From assembly GCA_031081715.1 (NCBI GenBank), contig JAVHMA010000014.1, positions 1 to 64,000 on the forward strand: a stretch of 64,000 nucleotides of DNA, read 5' to 3'. Below are positions 33,882 to 42,607 of the stretch, piece by piece. The first letter of the stretch is position 1. Every line of letters starts with the position of its first letter. The stretch comes from Armatimonadota bacterium (lineage in GTDB: Bacteria; Sysuimicrobiota; Sysuimicrobiia; Sysuimicrobiales; Humicultoraceae). A program made the translations under genes and the position numbers. A model generated the notes under the pieces. It had not been told where the DNA came from. It ran no database searches and saw nothing but the letters and a program-made list of their open reading frames with translations.

Positions 33882-35228
33882 GTGCGCGACGACCTGGCCG
33901 ACGCCGTGCGCGAGGCTACCGCGGCTGTGCTGGATGAGACGATCGCCGGCCTGCAGGACGCCATCCGGACCAACAGCACGAACCCGGCGTCCGGCGGCCC
34001 GGGCGAGGCCGACTGCCAGGCGCTCGTCGCCGCGGCGCTGCGCCGGCTCGACTGCCGGGTGGAGATCTGGGAACCGGACGCCGCCGCGCTGGCCCAGCGG
34101 TTCCCGTTCATCCGCGCGTCGCTGCCCCCGGCCGGGTTTGAGGACCGGCCCAACGTCGTCGGCTGGCTGCCCGCGGCCGAACCGGCGCCCGACGGCCGCG
34201 CCCATCTGATCCTGAACACGCATGTGGACACGGTGGCACCCGGGGACGCGACGGCGTGGCGTCGGCCGCCGTTCGACGCCGCGGTGGACGACGGCCAGGT
34301 GGTCGGGCTGGGCGCTGTGGACGCGAAGGGCTGCCTCTTCGCGTTCCTCGGCGCGGCGGCTGCGCTGCGCCACGCGCAGATCCGGCTGCGGCGGCCCGTC
34401 ATGCTCCAGGCGGTCGTCGACGAGGAGGCCAGCGGCGCCGGCACGCTCGACTGTCTGCGACGCGGCTATACGGCGACCGCGGCGGTCGTGGGCGAACCGA
34501 CCGGGCTCCGAGTGTGCCCGGCCTCGCGCGGCGCCGCGCACCTGCGGCTGCGCGTGGTCGGGCGAGGCGCGCATCCGGGGGAGGGCTGGCGCGGGGTGAA
34601 CGCCATCCGCAAGGCCTGGCAGTACGTCGAGGCGCTCGACCGGCTCCGCGACGAGCTCGACCGCACGCGGATGCACCCGCTGTGGGCGCCGTTGTCCGCC
34701 GGCCACGTGTGGAACCTGCTGGCCATCCACGCCGGGCCGGCGGCGGACGGGACCACCGGCGCCGCAGGACCCGCGCGCTCCGTCCCCGATGTCTGCGAGG
34801 TGCACTACGGCATTGGCCTGATCGGTGACGAACGCCCCGAGGCGATGCGGGCGACTGTCGAGGCTGCGCTGGCCGAGGTCACGCGGGGCGACGCGTGGCT
34901 CGCCGACCACCCGCCGGAGCTTACCTGGCGGCCCGGCGGGTTCGAGCCGGCGGTCACCGACCCGATGCACCCGGCGGTGCTCGGCCTGCTCGACGCCGCG
35001 GCCGCGGCCGGGCTCGACCCGTCCCCGCCCCAGGCGTTCTCCGCCGCCACCGACGGCCGGCACCTGACCAACGCCGGCGGGATTCCCGCGGTGAACTTCG
35101 GGCCCGGCGCGGTGCACCGCGCCCACAGCCCCAACGAGGCGCTGCCGGTGGAGGAGCTGCGGCGCGCGATGGAGGTGCTGGCCATCTTCCTCGCGCGCTT
35201 CTGCGGCATCGCCGCGGCGTACTGCTGA
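33882..35228 (+). CDS. M20 family metallo-deacylase (ArgE/DapE type)
   Basis: This 448-residue zinc hydrolase is of the ArgE/DapE/ACY1 group. 'NTHVDTV' and 'AVDAKGC' give the first His and bridging Asp, 'DEEASGAGT' the catalytic Glu pair, and a lid domain occupies about 190-330. The last ligand His is probably in 'VHRAHSPNE'. Deacetylation or dipeptide cleavage is likely. The GTG start follows the permease stop by 10 bases, so it should act on what the Dpp-type system imports. The start is unsure because the ribosome-binding site is weak. Confidence 0.9.
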   Translation: MRDDLADAVREATAAVLDETIAGLQDAIRTNSTNPASGGPGEADCQALVAAALRRLDCRVEIWEPDAAALAQRFPFIRASLPPAGFEDRPNVVGWLPAAEPAPDGRAHLILNTHVDTVAPGDATAWRRPPFDAAVDDGQVVGLGAVDAKGCLFAFLGAAAALRHAQIRLRRPVMLQAVVDEEASGAGTLDCLRRGYTATAAVVGEPTGLRVCPASRGAAHLRLRVVGRGAHPGEGWRGVNAIRKAWQYVEALDRLRDELDRTRMHPLWAPLSAGHVWNLLAIHAGPAADGTTGAAGPARSVPDVCEVHYGIGLIGDERPEAMRATVEAALAEVTRGDAWLADHPPELTWRPGGFEPAVTDPMHPAVLGLLDAAAAAGLDPSPPQAFSAATDGRHLTNAGGIPAVNFGPGAVHRAHSPNEALPVEELRRAMEVLAIFLARFCGIAAAYC

Positions 35229-35246
35229 ACCCAGGAGGCGCGTCCC

Positions 35247-35570
35247 ATGATCCTCGTCCACCAGCGCTATTACGCCCTTCCCGGAGTGGCTGACCGCGTG
35301 TTGCACACGCGGCTTCAGGCGTCCCGGCGGCTCGCCGAGCTCGGCGTGCCCGTGGGCCGCATCTGGGTACCGGTGCGCGAGACGGCCGGCATCAACGCCG
35401 ACGGGCTCCCCGACGTGGTCTGGGAGTGCACCTATCCGGACCTCGAGACGCGCGAGGCCATCCGGGCGCGCCAGGAGTCCGATCCGGCGTTCCACGCGAT
35501 CCGCACGCACCAGGGCACGCAGCTCCAGCGCTGGGTGCGCGAACATTACCGCCTGGTCGCGCCCGAGTAG
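35247..35570 (+). CDS. NIPSNAP-like small dimeric alpha/beta-barrel protein
   Basis: This 107-residue protein starts MILVHQRYYALPG. The pattern of an N-terminal strand ('LVHQRYYALPG'), a helix rich in Arg/Ala, central strands near 'VWVPVRE' type 'IWVPVRE', and a final helix ending 'REHYRLVAPE' resembles NIPSNAP or other stress-type alpha/beta-barrel proteins. No catalytic residues can be named. It lies between the M20 deacylase and a creatininase-like gene, with AGGAGG 6 bases before its ATG. The role is unknown; family assignment is moderate. Confidence 0.55.
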   Translation: MILVHQRYYALPGVADRVLHTRLQASRRLAELGVPVGRIWVPVRETAGINADGLPDVVWECTYPDLETREAIRARQESDPAFHAIRTHQGTQLQRWVREHYRLVAPE

Positions 35571-35591
35571 CGCGGCCCAAGGAGGCCGACC

Positions 35592-36362
35592 ATGCAAGGC
35601 GTGATCTTGAAAGACCTGACCTGGCCCGAGGCCCGCGAGGCGTTCCGCCGGCTGCCCGTGGCGGTGCTGCCGGTCGGCGCCGCCGCCAAGGAGCACGGCC
35701 CGCACCTGCCGCTGGGCACCGATCTGATCTGGGCCGAGACGCTGGGCGCGGCCGCGGTCGAACGCACGCCGTGCGTGCTCCTACCGACGCTCTCCTACGG
35801 CTACTACCCGGCGTTCGTGGACTGGCCCGGGTCGGTGTCGCTGCGGCCCGACGTGTTCATCGGCGTGGTGACGGACATCGTCCGCTCGGTCGCGCGCCAC
35901 GGCATCCGACGCGTCGCCGTCCTCAACACCGGCGTCTCGACGACCGCGCCGCTGGAGATCGCCTCGCGGGAGCTGTACCGCGAGCTGGGCGTCCTGGTGG
36001 CGGTGCTGCTCATCGAGGGGCTGGGCGCGGAGTACTGGCGCGGGGTCTCCGCCCAGCGCGCGGGGACGCACGCCGAGGAGAAGGAGACCTCGTTCATGCT
36101 CCACGTGCGGCCGGACCTGGTGCGAGCCGACCGCCTGGTGGACGAGATCGACGACCGCGGCGGCCCGGCCTTCCAGACAGGCACCGGCGGCGTGCGGAAG
36201 GTGCTGCTCGGTCGCGCCATGGGCACCGCGAGCGGCGTCCATGGCCAGGCGACCCTGGCGAGCGCCGAGAAAGGTCGCGGGCTGCTGGACGCGATGGTCC
36301 GCGACGTCGTCTCGCTCATCGAGGCACTGGCGAAGGCGCCGGTGCCCGACGGCGCTGTCTAA
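35592..36362 (+). CDS. Creatininase-like protein with altered metal motifs
   Basis: This 256-residue protein keeps the creatininase fold: 'EHGPHLPLGTD' (E34-H35 to D44) and 'HAEEKETSFML' later. Two motifs differ from the relatives in this window. The Glu two residues before the His is replaced by K33 ('AKEHG'), and the 'NGHGGN' block is 'NTGVSTTAPLE' (112-122), so the usual His ligand is absent. It may bind one metal or act in another way. GGAGG precedes the ATG. Its stop overlaps that of the converging dehydrogenase gene (TCTAA). Confidence 0.85.
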   Translation: MQGVILKDLTWPEAREAFRRLPVAVLPVGAAAKEHGPHLPLGTDLIWAETLGAAAVERTPCVLLPTLSYGYYPAFVDWPGSVSLRPDVFIGVVTDIVRSVARHGIRRVAVLNTGVSTTAPLEIASRELYRELGVLVAVLLIEGLGAEYWRGVSAQRAGTHAEEKETSFMLHVRPDLVRADRLVDEIDDRGGPAFQTGTGGVRKVLLGRAMGTASGVHGQATLASAEKGRGLLDAMVRDVVSLIEALAKAPVPDGAV

Positions 36363-37273
36363 GGGACGGCCGGCCCGCGCTCGCCGCGGATCTCGATGCC
36401 GAGGAGACGCTCGAGGCCGCGCACCATCGCGGTGCTGTCCTGGTTCCCGTAGCCCGCGGCGCGCGCGAGCTGCATCAGCTCCGCCGCGCCGTTGGACGCC
36501 AGGAGCGGCACGCCCAGCTCGCGCCCGAGCGCGGTCGCCTGCTTGATGTCCTTGAACGAGAGGTCGAGCCGGAACCCGACCCGGTCGAAGTCGCGCGCGA
36601 AGACCTTGGAGACCACGTGCTGGAGCTGCGGGCTGTTCGACGTGGACGCACTCAGCATCTGGAACAGGGCGCCCAGGTCGAGACCGGCCCGCGCCGCCAG
36701 CGCGAACCCCTCGCAGATGGCGGCGCTCGTCACGATGCCAATGAGGTTCTGCACCAGCTTCGCGGTGTGCCCGGCGCCCAGTCCGCCGAAGTACACGATG
36801 GTCTTCCCCATCAGCTCGAGCAGCGGTCGCACGACCTCGACCGCGGTCGGATCGCCGCCGACCATGATCGTCAGCGTGGCGGCCTGGGCCCCGCTCGGGC
36901 CACCGGTGATCGGGGCGTCCACCATCCGGCCGCCCGCGGCCTCGACGCGCGCGCCGATGCGGCGGGTGTCCGGCGGGTAACTCGTCCCCATGTCCACGAC
37001 GACGTAGCCCTGCCGCATCGCCGCCGCGAGGCCAGCGGGACCGAAGAGCGTCTCCTCGACCTCGGCGGCGGTGGGCAGGACCGTGATGGCGACCTCGGTC
37101 TGTGCCGCGGCCGCCTGCGGGGTCGCGGCCTCACGCGCGCCGCGCGCGACGAGCCGCTCCACCGGATCGCGCCGCCGGTGGGCGACCACGACGACCTCAT
37201 GGCCACCGGCGAGCAGGTGGCCGGCCATGGGTTCCCCCATGAGCCCCAGACCGAAGAACGCGACCTTCGCCAT
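36359..37273 (-). CDS. NAD(P)-dependent 3-hydroxyisobutyrate-dehydrogenase-type oxidoreductase
   Basis: This 304-residue beta-hydroxyacid dehydrogenase has N-terminal 'FFGLGLMGEPMAGHL' (dinucleotide-binding glycines near 8-13), 'DAPITGGPSGAQ' (substrate loop) and the catalytic-Lys region 'GHTAKLVQN'. It oxidises or reduces 2- or 3-hydroxy acids such as tartronate semialdehyde. It is followed upstream on the minus strand by an LLM flavoprotein, an Ldh-family dehydrogenase and an M24 peptidase, probably one operon 36359-40639 (37 bases to the LLM stop). Confidence 0.92.
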   Translation of the reverse strand: MAKVAFFGLGLMGEPMAGHLLAGGHEVVVVAHRRRDPVERLVARGAREAATPQAAAAQTEVAITVLPTAAEVEETLFGPAGLAAAMRQGYVVVDMGTSYPPDTRRIGARVEAAGGRMVDAPITGGPSGAQAATLTIMVGGDPTAVEVVRPLLELMGKTIVYFGGLGAGHTAKLVQNLIGIVTSAAICEGFALAARAGLDLGALFQMLSASTSNSPQLQHVVSKVFARDFDRVGFRLDLSFKDIKQATALGRELGVPLLASNGAAELMQLARAAGYGNQDSTAMVRGLERLLGIEIRGERGPAVP

Positions 37274-37309
37274 GCGTCTCCTCCTCCTCGTTGCCGTCGT
37301 GCGGCCGGC

Positions 37310-38344
37310 TCAGGCGCGACGCGCGGTGCCGGCGTACGCGCGGAGCTCGGGTAGCACGTGCTCGACCGCCCGACGCATCTGTCCTGCCGGGTCATAGCTC
37401 GCGAAGCGGATGATCGGCAGGGTGCATCCCGCGTCGATGAAGGACCGCAGACGGGCGATCACCTCCTCCGGCGTGCCGGTGACGAGCCGCCAGCGCAGGT
37501 ACTCGTCGGGAAACCGCCCTGCGTGGTAGGCCTCGTAGAACCGGCGTGCCTCCTCGAAGGCGGCCTCGCGGCGGTCCTGAATGTTGACGTAGAAGTGGAT
37601 CATCGATTGCGCGGGCAGCGGGTCACGCCCCGCCGCGCGCGCGGCGTCCAGCACACGTCGCCAGCGGCGGCCGAACTCCTCGGGCGTGCTCATCTCGACC
37701 ATCCACCCGTCGCCCAACCGGCCGACGCGGCGCAGCGCCCGGTCGATCGCGGCCTCGTCGGCGTACGGCGCCTGCGGGTTGCTCGCGATGGCGATGGGAC
37801 ACGGGCGCTGGAGGGGTGTCACGGTGAGCTGGACGTCCTCAAACCGGTAGTACCGGCCTTCGTAGCTGAAGGGCTCGCCGGTCCACAGGCCCCGGAGGAT
37901 CTCGATCCCTTCCACCATGCGGCCCACGCGCTCCGCGGTCGTCATCCCCATCGCCCGGAACTCCGTCTCCCAGCGCGCGCCGCTCGGCGAGCGGTGCCCC
38001 CGGCGCACATCCGGACCGCCGCCGATGCAGGCCACCAGCAGCGTGCGGCCGCCGCTCAGCCGGTCGAGCGCCGCCCACTGATTGGCCAGGACGATCGGGT
38101 GGCGAAAGATGAAGCTTGCCATGCACCCGACCCCCAGGGTCACCGCGCGCGTGCGCGCGGCGACCCACGAGAGGAACACGACCGCGTCCAGGCGGGGCTT
38201 GGCGATCAGGCTGTCGCCGGTGAATATGGCGTCGAAGGTCCCCGAGCGCTCGGCGGTCACGCACATCTCGAGCAGCTCATGGGGATCGCCGGCGCCGATG
38301 ACGACGCCGCGGTTGGGAACCGACAGGCCCCAGCGGACGGTCAC
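37310..38344 (-). CDS. LLM class flavin-dependent oxidoreductase
   Basis: This 344-residue luciferase-like monooxygenase or F420/FMN-dependent dehydrogenase is a TIM barrel. 'FDAIFTGDSL', 'VTLGVGCMASFIFRHP' and 'GGRTLLVACIGGG' are typical flavin-binding barrel blocks, and 'GYYRFEDVQLTVTPLQRPCP' type text near 185 is the family's substrate segment. The GTG at 38344 overlaps the stop of the Ldh-family gene (GTGA). The cofactor (FMN or F420) cannot be decided here. It probably oxidises a small organic substrate delivered by the operon neighbours. Confidence 0.87.
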   Translation of the reverse strand: MTVRWGLSVPNRGVVIGAGDPHELLEMCVTAERSGTFDAIFTGDSLIAKPRLDAVVFLSWVAARTRAVTLGVGCMASFIFRHPIVLANQWAALDRLSGGRTLLVACIGGGPDVRRGHRSPSGARWETEFRAMGMTTAERVGRMVEGIEILRGLWTGEPFSYEGRYYRFEDVQLTVTPLQRPCPIAIASNPQAPYADEAAIDRALRRVGRLGDGWMVEMSTPEEFGRRWRRVLDAARAAGRDPLPAQSMIHFYVNIQDRREAAFEEARRFYEAYHAGRFPDEYLRWRLVTGTPEEVIARLRSFIDAGCTLPIIRFASYDPAGQMRRAVEHVLPELRAYAGTARRA

Positions 38345-39399
38345 GGGCGCGCGGCCCCGGGCGCGGTCTCGAGCAATGGGTGGCGGACGCCGAGCTCGCT
38401 CGCCAGATCGTGGATCTCGGCCCAGACCTCCTTGGCGACGGTGACACCGCGCGCCGCGCTCGCCGCCGCCCGCCGCGCGCTCCCTTCGCCCGGCAGCAGG
38501 ATCTCGTCCACGCCGGGCCGCGTCGGCCCGCGCTTCACGCGGGCGGCCAGCTCGCCGAGCGCGTGGCCGTAGGCCTCCCGGGGCAGGAACGCCTCGATGT
38601 GGATCGCGCCCACGACGTTGCCGGACGCCTCCGGCGGCCAGAGCCCCGGCAGCACGCCGCAGAGAATCTCGATCGCCAGCGCGAGCGCGTAGCCCTTGTG
38701 CCCGCCCAGCGGCGCCAGGGTGCCGTGCGGCGGGAGCGCGCGCAGGGGGTCGCGTGTGGGCCGCCCGTCGGCATCGAACGCCCATCCGTCGGGCAGCGGC
38801 TCGCCGGTCTTCTGGGCGAGCATCACGGTGCCGCGCGCCGCCTGCGTGGTGGAGACGTCCACCACGACCGGCGGTCCGTCGTCGCGGGGGAAGCCGATCG
38901 CGATCGGGTTCGTGCCGAAGATCGGCGCGACCCCGCCCCACGGCGCGACCGACCCGGCGGTGGAGCTGCCCCCGCACGCGATCAGGCCGATGGCGCCCCG
39001 CCTGGCGGCGTGCTCCACGTAGTAGCCGAGCCGGCCGATGTGGCCCATGCGCCGCACCGCGGCCAGGCACACGCCCGTGCGGGAGGCGCGCTCGATGCAG
39101 AGCTCCATCGCGCGTAGCGCCGCGGGGTGCCCCCACCCGGCGTGGGCGTCCAGCACCAGGACCGCGCCGCCGTCGCGCTCCACGGTCAGGGGAGCGCCGG
39201 GGGGGACGCGGCCGGAGCGCGCCCAGCCGGCGTAGGGCCCGACGCGGATCAACCCTTGCGAGCGGCTGCCGCGCGCCTCGGCATCCACCACGTGGCGCGC
39301 GACCACCGCGGCCTCGCGCGCCTCCAGCCCGCACGCCAGGAACAAACGCTCGATCAGGTCGGTCAGGGGGCCGAGCGGAAACGGGCCGAGATCCGCCAC
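38341..39399 (-). CDS. Malate/L-lactate dehydrogenase (Ldh) family oxidoreductase
   Basis: This 352-residue NAD(P)H-dependent 2-oxoacid/ureidoglycolate-type dehydrogenase is unrelated to the classical Rossmann enzymes. The catalytic His lies in 'MGHIGRLGYYVEHAARRG' (about 117-134), and 'PIFGTNPIAIGFP' and 'LGGHKGYALALAIEILCG' mark cofactor and substrate binding. Members reduce 2-keto acids or act on ureidoglycolate and sulfolactate. The GTG at 39399 follows the M24 gene stop by one base, so the three genes are tightly coupled on the minus strand. Confidence 0.92.
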   Translation of the reverse strand: MADLGPFPLGPLTDLIERLFLACGLEAREAAVVARHVVDAEARGSRSQGLIRVGPYAGWARSGRVPPGAPLTVERDGGAVLVLDAHAGWGHPAALRAMELCIERASRTGVCLAAVRRMGHIGRLGYYVEHAARRGAIGLIACGGSSTAGSVAPWGGVAPIFGTNPIAIGFPRDDGPPVVVDVSTTQAARGTVMLAQKTGEPLPDGWAFDADGRPTRDPLRALPPHGTLAPLGGHKGYALALAIEILCGVLPGLWPPEASGNVVGAIHIEAFLPREAYGHALGELAARVKRGPTRPGVDEILLPGEGSARRAAASAARGVTVAKEVWAEIHDLASELGVRHPLLETAPGAARP

Positions 39400-39400
39400 C

Positions 39401-40639
39401 TTACCACCACCGGATCGGACAGCGGTTGAGGCGTTCCACGCCGGACGGCGTGACCCACCACATGTCCTCCCAGCACGCGGTGCCGAACCCCGTGCGCACC
39501 AGCATCGGCTCGAAGCAGAAGACCATGTTCTCCTCCAGCGCAGCCGGGTTGCCCGGCGCGAACGACGGCAGGTCGTGGGTGGCGCAGCCGATACCGTGGC
39601 CGCGGAAGTACAGGTAGTCCTCGTAGCCCGCCTCCCGGGCGATCGCGATGCCGATTTCGGCGAGCTCGCCGATGACCGCGCCAGGCTTCGCGGCGGACGT
39701 CACGGCGTCCACGATGCGGATCTGCGTCTCCATGAACCGGCGCTGCTCGACGGTCGGGTCGCCGCACGTGCGCTGCCGCGAACAGTCGCTGTAGTAGCCC
39801 ATGTAGCGCGCGCCCACGTCGATGTAAACCACGTCGCCCGGGCGCACCACGTAGCCGGTGGGGGCCATGTGCTTGAAGCCGGACCGCGCCCCCGCGGCGA
39901 GCGCGATCGCGAAGGCCGGGTGCTCCGCGCCGCCCTTGAACATCGCGTAGTTCGCCTCGGCCGCCAGGTCGAACTCGGTCACGCCGGGGCGGACGTGGTC
40001 CATGGCCGCCTGCATGGCCGCGTCGGCCAGGTGCGCCGCCTTGCGCAGCACCTCGACCTCGCGCGGGCTCTTGATGGCGCGCACCTCCTGGAGTAGACGC
40101 GGGGCCGGCTCGACGCGCGCCTGCGGGAAGGCCAGGGCCAGGTGGGCGCGCAGCGGCTCGACGTTGAACTCGCCCACGACGCCGATCCGGCTGGAGGCGC
40201 CGCCCCGCTCGCGCACCAGGTCGCCGACGTGGTCGAGCAGGGTGGCGGCGCGCGCCCCGCCGGTCACCGTCCGCGGGGCCGCGGCGCAGCGCGCGTCCTC
40301 GATCCAGCAGTCCTGAATGCCCGAGTGCATCGGCTCGCCGTGCATGACCGCGTTGGTCGCGAATCCGGGCGGCCCGGAGGCCGGTACGACGACGACCGAC
40401 TCCCCGCCGTAGAAGTCCTCGAAGTTGGACAGGTAGCGGATGTTCGAGTTGTCGGCGCGGTTGCCGAGCACGACCAGCACGTCAAGGGCGTCGCGCCGCA
40501 TGCGGGCGCGCAGCCGGTCGAGACGCTCGTGGTACTCCTCGAGGGGGAAGGGCAGGTTCATCCAGGGCCGGCGGTCCGCGTACGTGTAGGGCACGCGGCC
40601 CCAGCCATAGGGCATCGCGAGACGCTCCTCGGGGGTCAT
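39401..40639 (-). CDS. M24 family metallopeptidase (Xaa-Pro aminopeptidase/creatinase type)
   Basis: This 412-residue pita-bread-fold protein has an N-terminal creatinase-type domain (about 30-190) and a C-terminal catalytic domain. Dinuclear metal ligands are visible in order: 'YIDVGARYMGYYSDCSR' (two Asp), 'GHGIGCATHD' (His), 'FCFEPML' (Glu) and 'WEDMWW' (Glu). It could be an Xaa-Pro dipeptidase or a creatinase-like amidine hydrolase; several creatininase homologues elsewhere in the window make the second possible. It is the first gene of the operon 36359-40639. Confidence 0.9.
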   Translation of the reverse strand: MTPEERLAMPYGWGRVPYTYADRRPWMNLPFPLEEYHERLDRLRARMRRDALDVLVVLGNRADNSNIRYLSNFEDFYGGESVVVVPASGPPGFATNAVMHGEPMHSGIQDCWIEDARCAAAPRTVTGGARAATLLDHVGDLVRERGGASSRIGVVGEFNVEPLRAHLALAFPQARVEPAPRLLQEVRAIKSPREVEVLRKAAHLADAAMQAAMDHVRPGVTEFDLAAEANYAMFKGGAEHPAFAIALAAGARSGFKHMAPTGYVVRPGDVVYIDVGARYMGYYSDCSRQRTCGDPTVEQRRFMETQIRIVDAVTSAAKPGAVIGELAEIGIAIAREAGYEDYLYFRGHGIGCATHDLPSFAPGNPAALEENMVFCFEPMLVRTGFGTACWEDMWWVTPSGVERLNRCPIRWW

Positions 40640-40694
40640 GGACGCCAGAATACGACACCGGACCAGGAAACTCCCGGTGGACGGCGCCCGCCGG

Positions 40695-41105
40695 TCACCG
40701 CGCCGGCGGGATCAGTGTGAAACCCTGCTGCTCGAAGTGGCGGTCGAACGCAAACGCGTGTCGGATGCCGCGGGCTCGCATAATCTCGAAGCTGACCCAG
40801 TCGGCCAGGCTCACGTCGGCGCGGCCAGCCGCCAGCAGCGCCGTCATGCCCGCCCCGTGCAGGCGTTCGTCCACCCAGACGACCGCCAGCACGGGGACGA
40901 CGTCGTCATGGACCACCCGCACCGCGCCCGGCCCGAGCCGGCGCTGCGCGAGCGCGACGACCTCGGCTAGCACGTAGCTGTGCGTCAGGAGCGGGCGATC
41001 GGCCTCGAGCAGGTCGCGCCACCCTGCGGCGGCTTCCGCGTGAAACGCATCGTCGCGATCGAGCACGGCGTAGAGCGCGGACGTGTCAGCGAACGTCGCG
41101 TCCAC
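40695..41105 (-). CDS. vapC: PIN-domain toxin ribonuclease, VapC family (second pair)
   Basis: This 136-residue PIN protein has the acidic set D7 ('FADTSAL'), E48 ('VLAEVV'), D102 ('SLADWVSF') and D121 ('FAFDRHF'). It differs clearly from the toxin at 12361-12765, so the two systems are not a recent duplication. The GTG start lies inside the antitoxin gene, overlapping it by 20 bases, against four in the other pair. Together with the antitoxin it should form an autoregulated growth-modulating module. Confidence 0.9.
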   Translation of the reverse strand: MDATFADTSALYAVLDRDDAFHAEAAAGWRDLLEADRPLLTHSYVLAEVVALAQRRLGPGAVRVVHDDVVPVLAVVWVDERLHGAGMTALLAAGRADVSLADWVSFEIMRARGIRHAFAFDRHFEQQGFTLIPPAR

Positions 41106-41346
41106 GGTAGATTCGCTCGAGGTGCTCGTCGTGGCGCGCGCTGACGTCGACCGTCCCCGAGGCGAACCGGCCGGCGGCTTCCAGCGCCCGTCGCCTGCGT
41201 GCCGAGGGGGGCACGCCGCTCTCGCCTGCCAGGAACCGGTCCACCGCGCCCCGGATCAGTTCCGCGACAGATGCGCGCCGCTCCCGCGCCAGCTCCCGCA
41301 GCTTGGCGGCCTGCTCTTCGGTCAGGAGAATCTGGGTGCGAATCAC
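41086..41346 (-). CDS. vapB: Ribbon-helix-helix antitoxin, VapB-like (second pair)
   Basis: This 86-residue protein has an N-terminal ribbon 'IRTQILLTEEQ' and helices 'AAKLRELARERRASVAELIR' (about 12-31), a copG-type DNA-binding fold, followed by an acidic and aromatic tail 'HDEHLERIYRG' that should wrap the toxin. The start ATG is at 41346. Repeats upstream on the same strand have the same 8-base phasing as the other pair's operator. The toxin gene overlaps its 3' end by 20 bases. Confidence 0.87.
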   Translation of the reverse strand: MIRTQILLTEEQAAKLRELARERRASVAELIRGAVDRFLAGESGVPPSARRRRALEAAGRFASGTVDVSARHDEHLERIYRGRDVR

Positions 41347-41373
41347 AAAGCACCCCGCGAAATGACCGGATAG

Positions 41374-41407
41374 TGATGTAGTGACAGCCTATTCTACATT
41401 GTTACAT
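41374..41407 (-). promoter_or_regulatory. Candidate promoter and operator of the second VapBC pair
   Basis: On the minus strand a -10-like TAGAAT (41396-41391) is visible; a matching -35 is poor. ACAT recurs with an 8-base period (41396-41399 and 41404-41407), and TGTAG (41377-41381) is an inverted copy of CTACA (41394-41398). The phasing resembles the GTACA repeats of the first pair, which supports an autorepression site. Confidence 0.45.
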
Positions 41408-41457
41408 CTCTATGCTATCAGGCGGATGCCTGCATGGCAATGGGGCCTGCCCGCACC

Positions 41458-42489
41458 TCAATAGGTCGGGGCCGTGTGCTCGTGCGTGGGCCGCGCACCC
41501 GCCTCCACGCCCAGGGGGGCCAGCCATCGCTCCGCGTTCTCCCAGTAGACCTGACGGAGGACGTCGGTCGGTAGCGCCAGCCCGCGCAGCACCGGCTCGC
41601 CGTCCGCGTCGGGATCGTCGAGCGGCAGCGGACAGACGAGATCGGTCTCCCAGAACATCTGGTGGATCCAGTAGCGAACTCGATACCGTTGGGGATCGGG
41701 CTCGTCGAGGACGAGCTGATCCGTGCCGAAGAGTAGGCGGTCCGCATAACGGGCAAAGAACGCGCGCGCCGCCTCGGGCTGGCGTCCGAGCTCACGGACG
41801 ATCCAGCGTGTAGCGCTGGTGTCCAGCGACAGGTTCGGGTAGCGGTCCAGCAGGCGGCTGAGGTGCGCGAGGTCCTCCGGGTCGCCGCCCATGTGCGCGG
41901 CCAGCACGCGGACCGACGGGTACTGCGCCAGGCGCCGCTCGAGCTGGGGGTACTGGCCGGCCTTGGTGCCGTAGCGCGCGACGTCGGCGTACTTCGTCGC
42001 GAACCAGCGGTCGGGGTCGGCGATGTGCACCAAGATGTTCAGCCGGTGTTCGGCGATCGCGTCGAACACCGGGTCGAGCAGGGGCGCGTCGAGGTGGAGG
42101 CCGTCGAAGCGGTCGTAGATGCGCGGCGCAAACCAGAGCTTGACGACGCGCACGCCCTCGGCCGCCGCCCGCGCGAGCAGGGTGCGGTTCTCCGATGCGA
42201 ACCGGGCGGGGTCCCCGCGGTGCTCCCAGGCCAGCGTGGTGGCGACGATCAGTCGGTCGCCGTACCGCTCGCGCAGGGCCAGCCCGCGGTCGAGCTCGCA
42301 GATGCCGACCAGGCGCCGTACGCCGTAGAGGTCGGCCGCCGCGAACAGCTCCTCCACGTGCGCGCGGCCGACGTGCGTGTGCACGTCCACGATCGGACCG
42401 TCGGCCGTGCGGGGCGGCGGGTCGGCGAACGCTGTGGCCCTCGCGCGCGCGAGTGCCCCGGCCGGTGACGACTCGGATGCGGTCTCCAT
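41458..42489 (-). CDS. Amidohydrolase-2 family TIM-barrel hydrolase
   Basis: This 343-residue protein has 'VDVHTHVG' (HxH metal pair, near 35-42), 'VHIADPDRWF', 'LAAHMGGDPEDL' and 'LFGTDQLVLDEP', the ordered ligands of an amidohydrolase-2 barrel. The ATG at 42489 was chosen as the start that begins the family's N-terminus, although no clear ribosome-binding site precedes it; the longer frame would reach into the divergent gene's leader. The chemistry (decarboxylation, lactone or amide hydrolysis) is not identifiable. It is divergent from the U32-like gene. Confidence 0.83.
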   Translation of the reverse strand: METASESSPAGALARARATAFADPPPRTADGPIVDVHTHVGRAHVEELFAAADLYGVRRLVGICELDRGLALRERYGDRLIVATTLAWEHRGDPARFASENRTLLARAAAEGVRVVKLWFAPRIYDRFDGLHLDAPLLDPVFDAIAEHRLNILVHIADPDRWFATKYADVARYGTKAGQYPQLERRLAQYPSVRVLAAHMGGDPEDLAHLSRLLDRYPNLSLDTSATRWIVRELGRQPEAARAFFARYADRLLFGTDQLVLDEPDPQRYRVRYWIHQMFWETDLVCPLPLDDPDADGEPVLRGLALPTDVLRQVYWENAERWLAPLGVEAGARPTHEHTAPTY

Positions 42490-42607
42490 GCGATGAGGGT
42501 ACGACGGCCGGCGACGCTTCTCCCGCGGCCCCGAAAGGGCAAGGCGTGTGTGGGGGAACGGCGAAGTTCTCCGGGCAGTGCCGCCCACGTTGAGGAGGAG
42601 CGTCACG

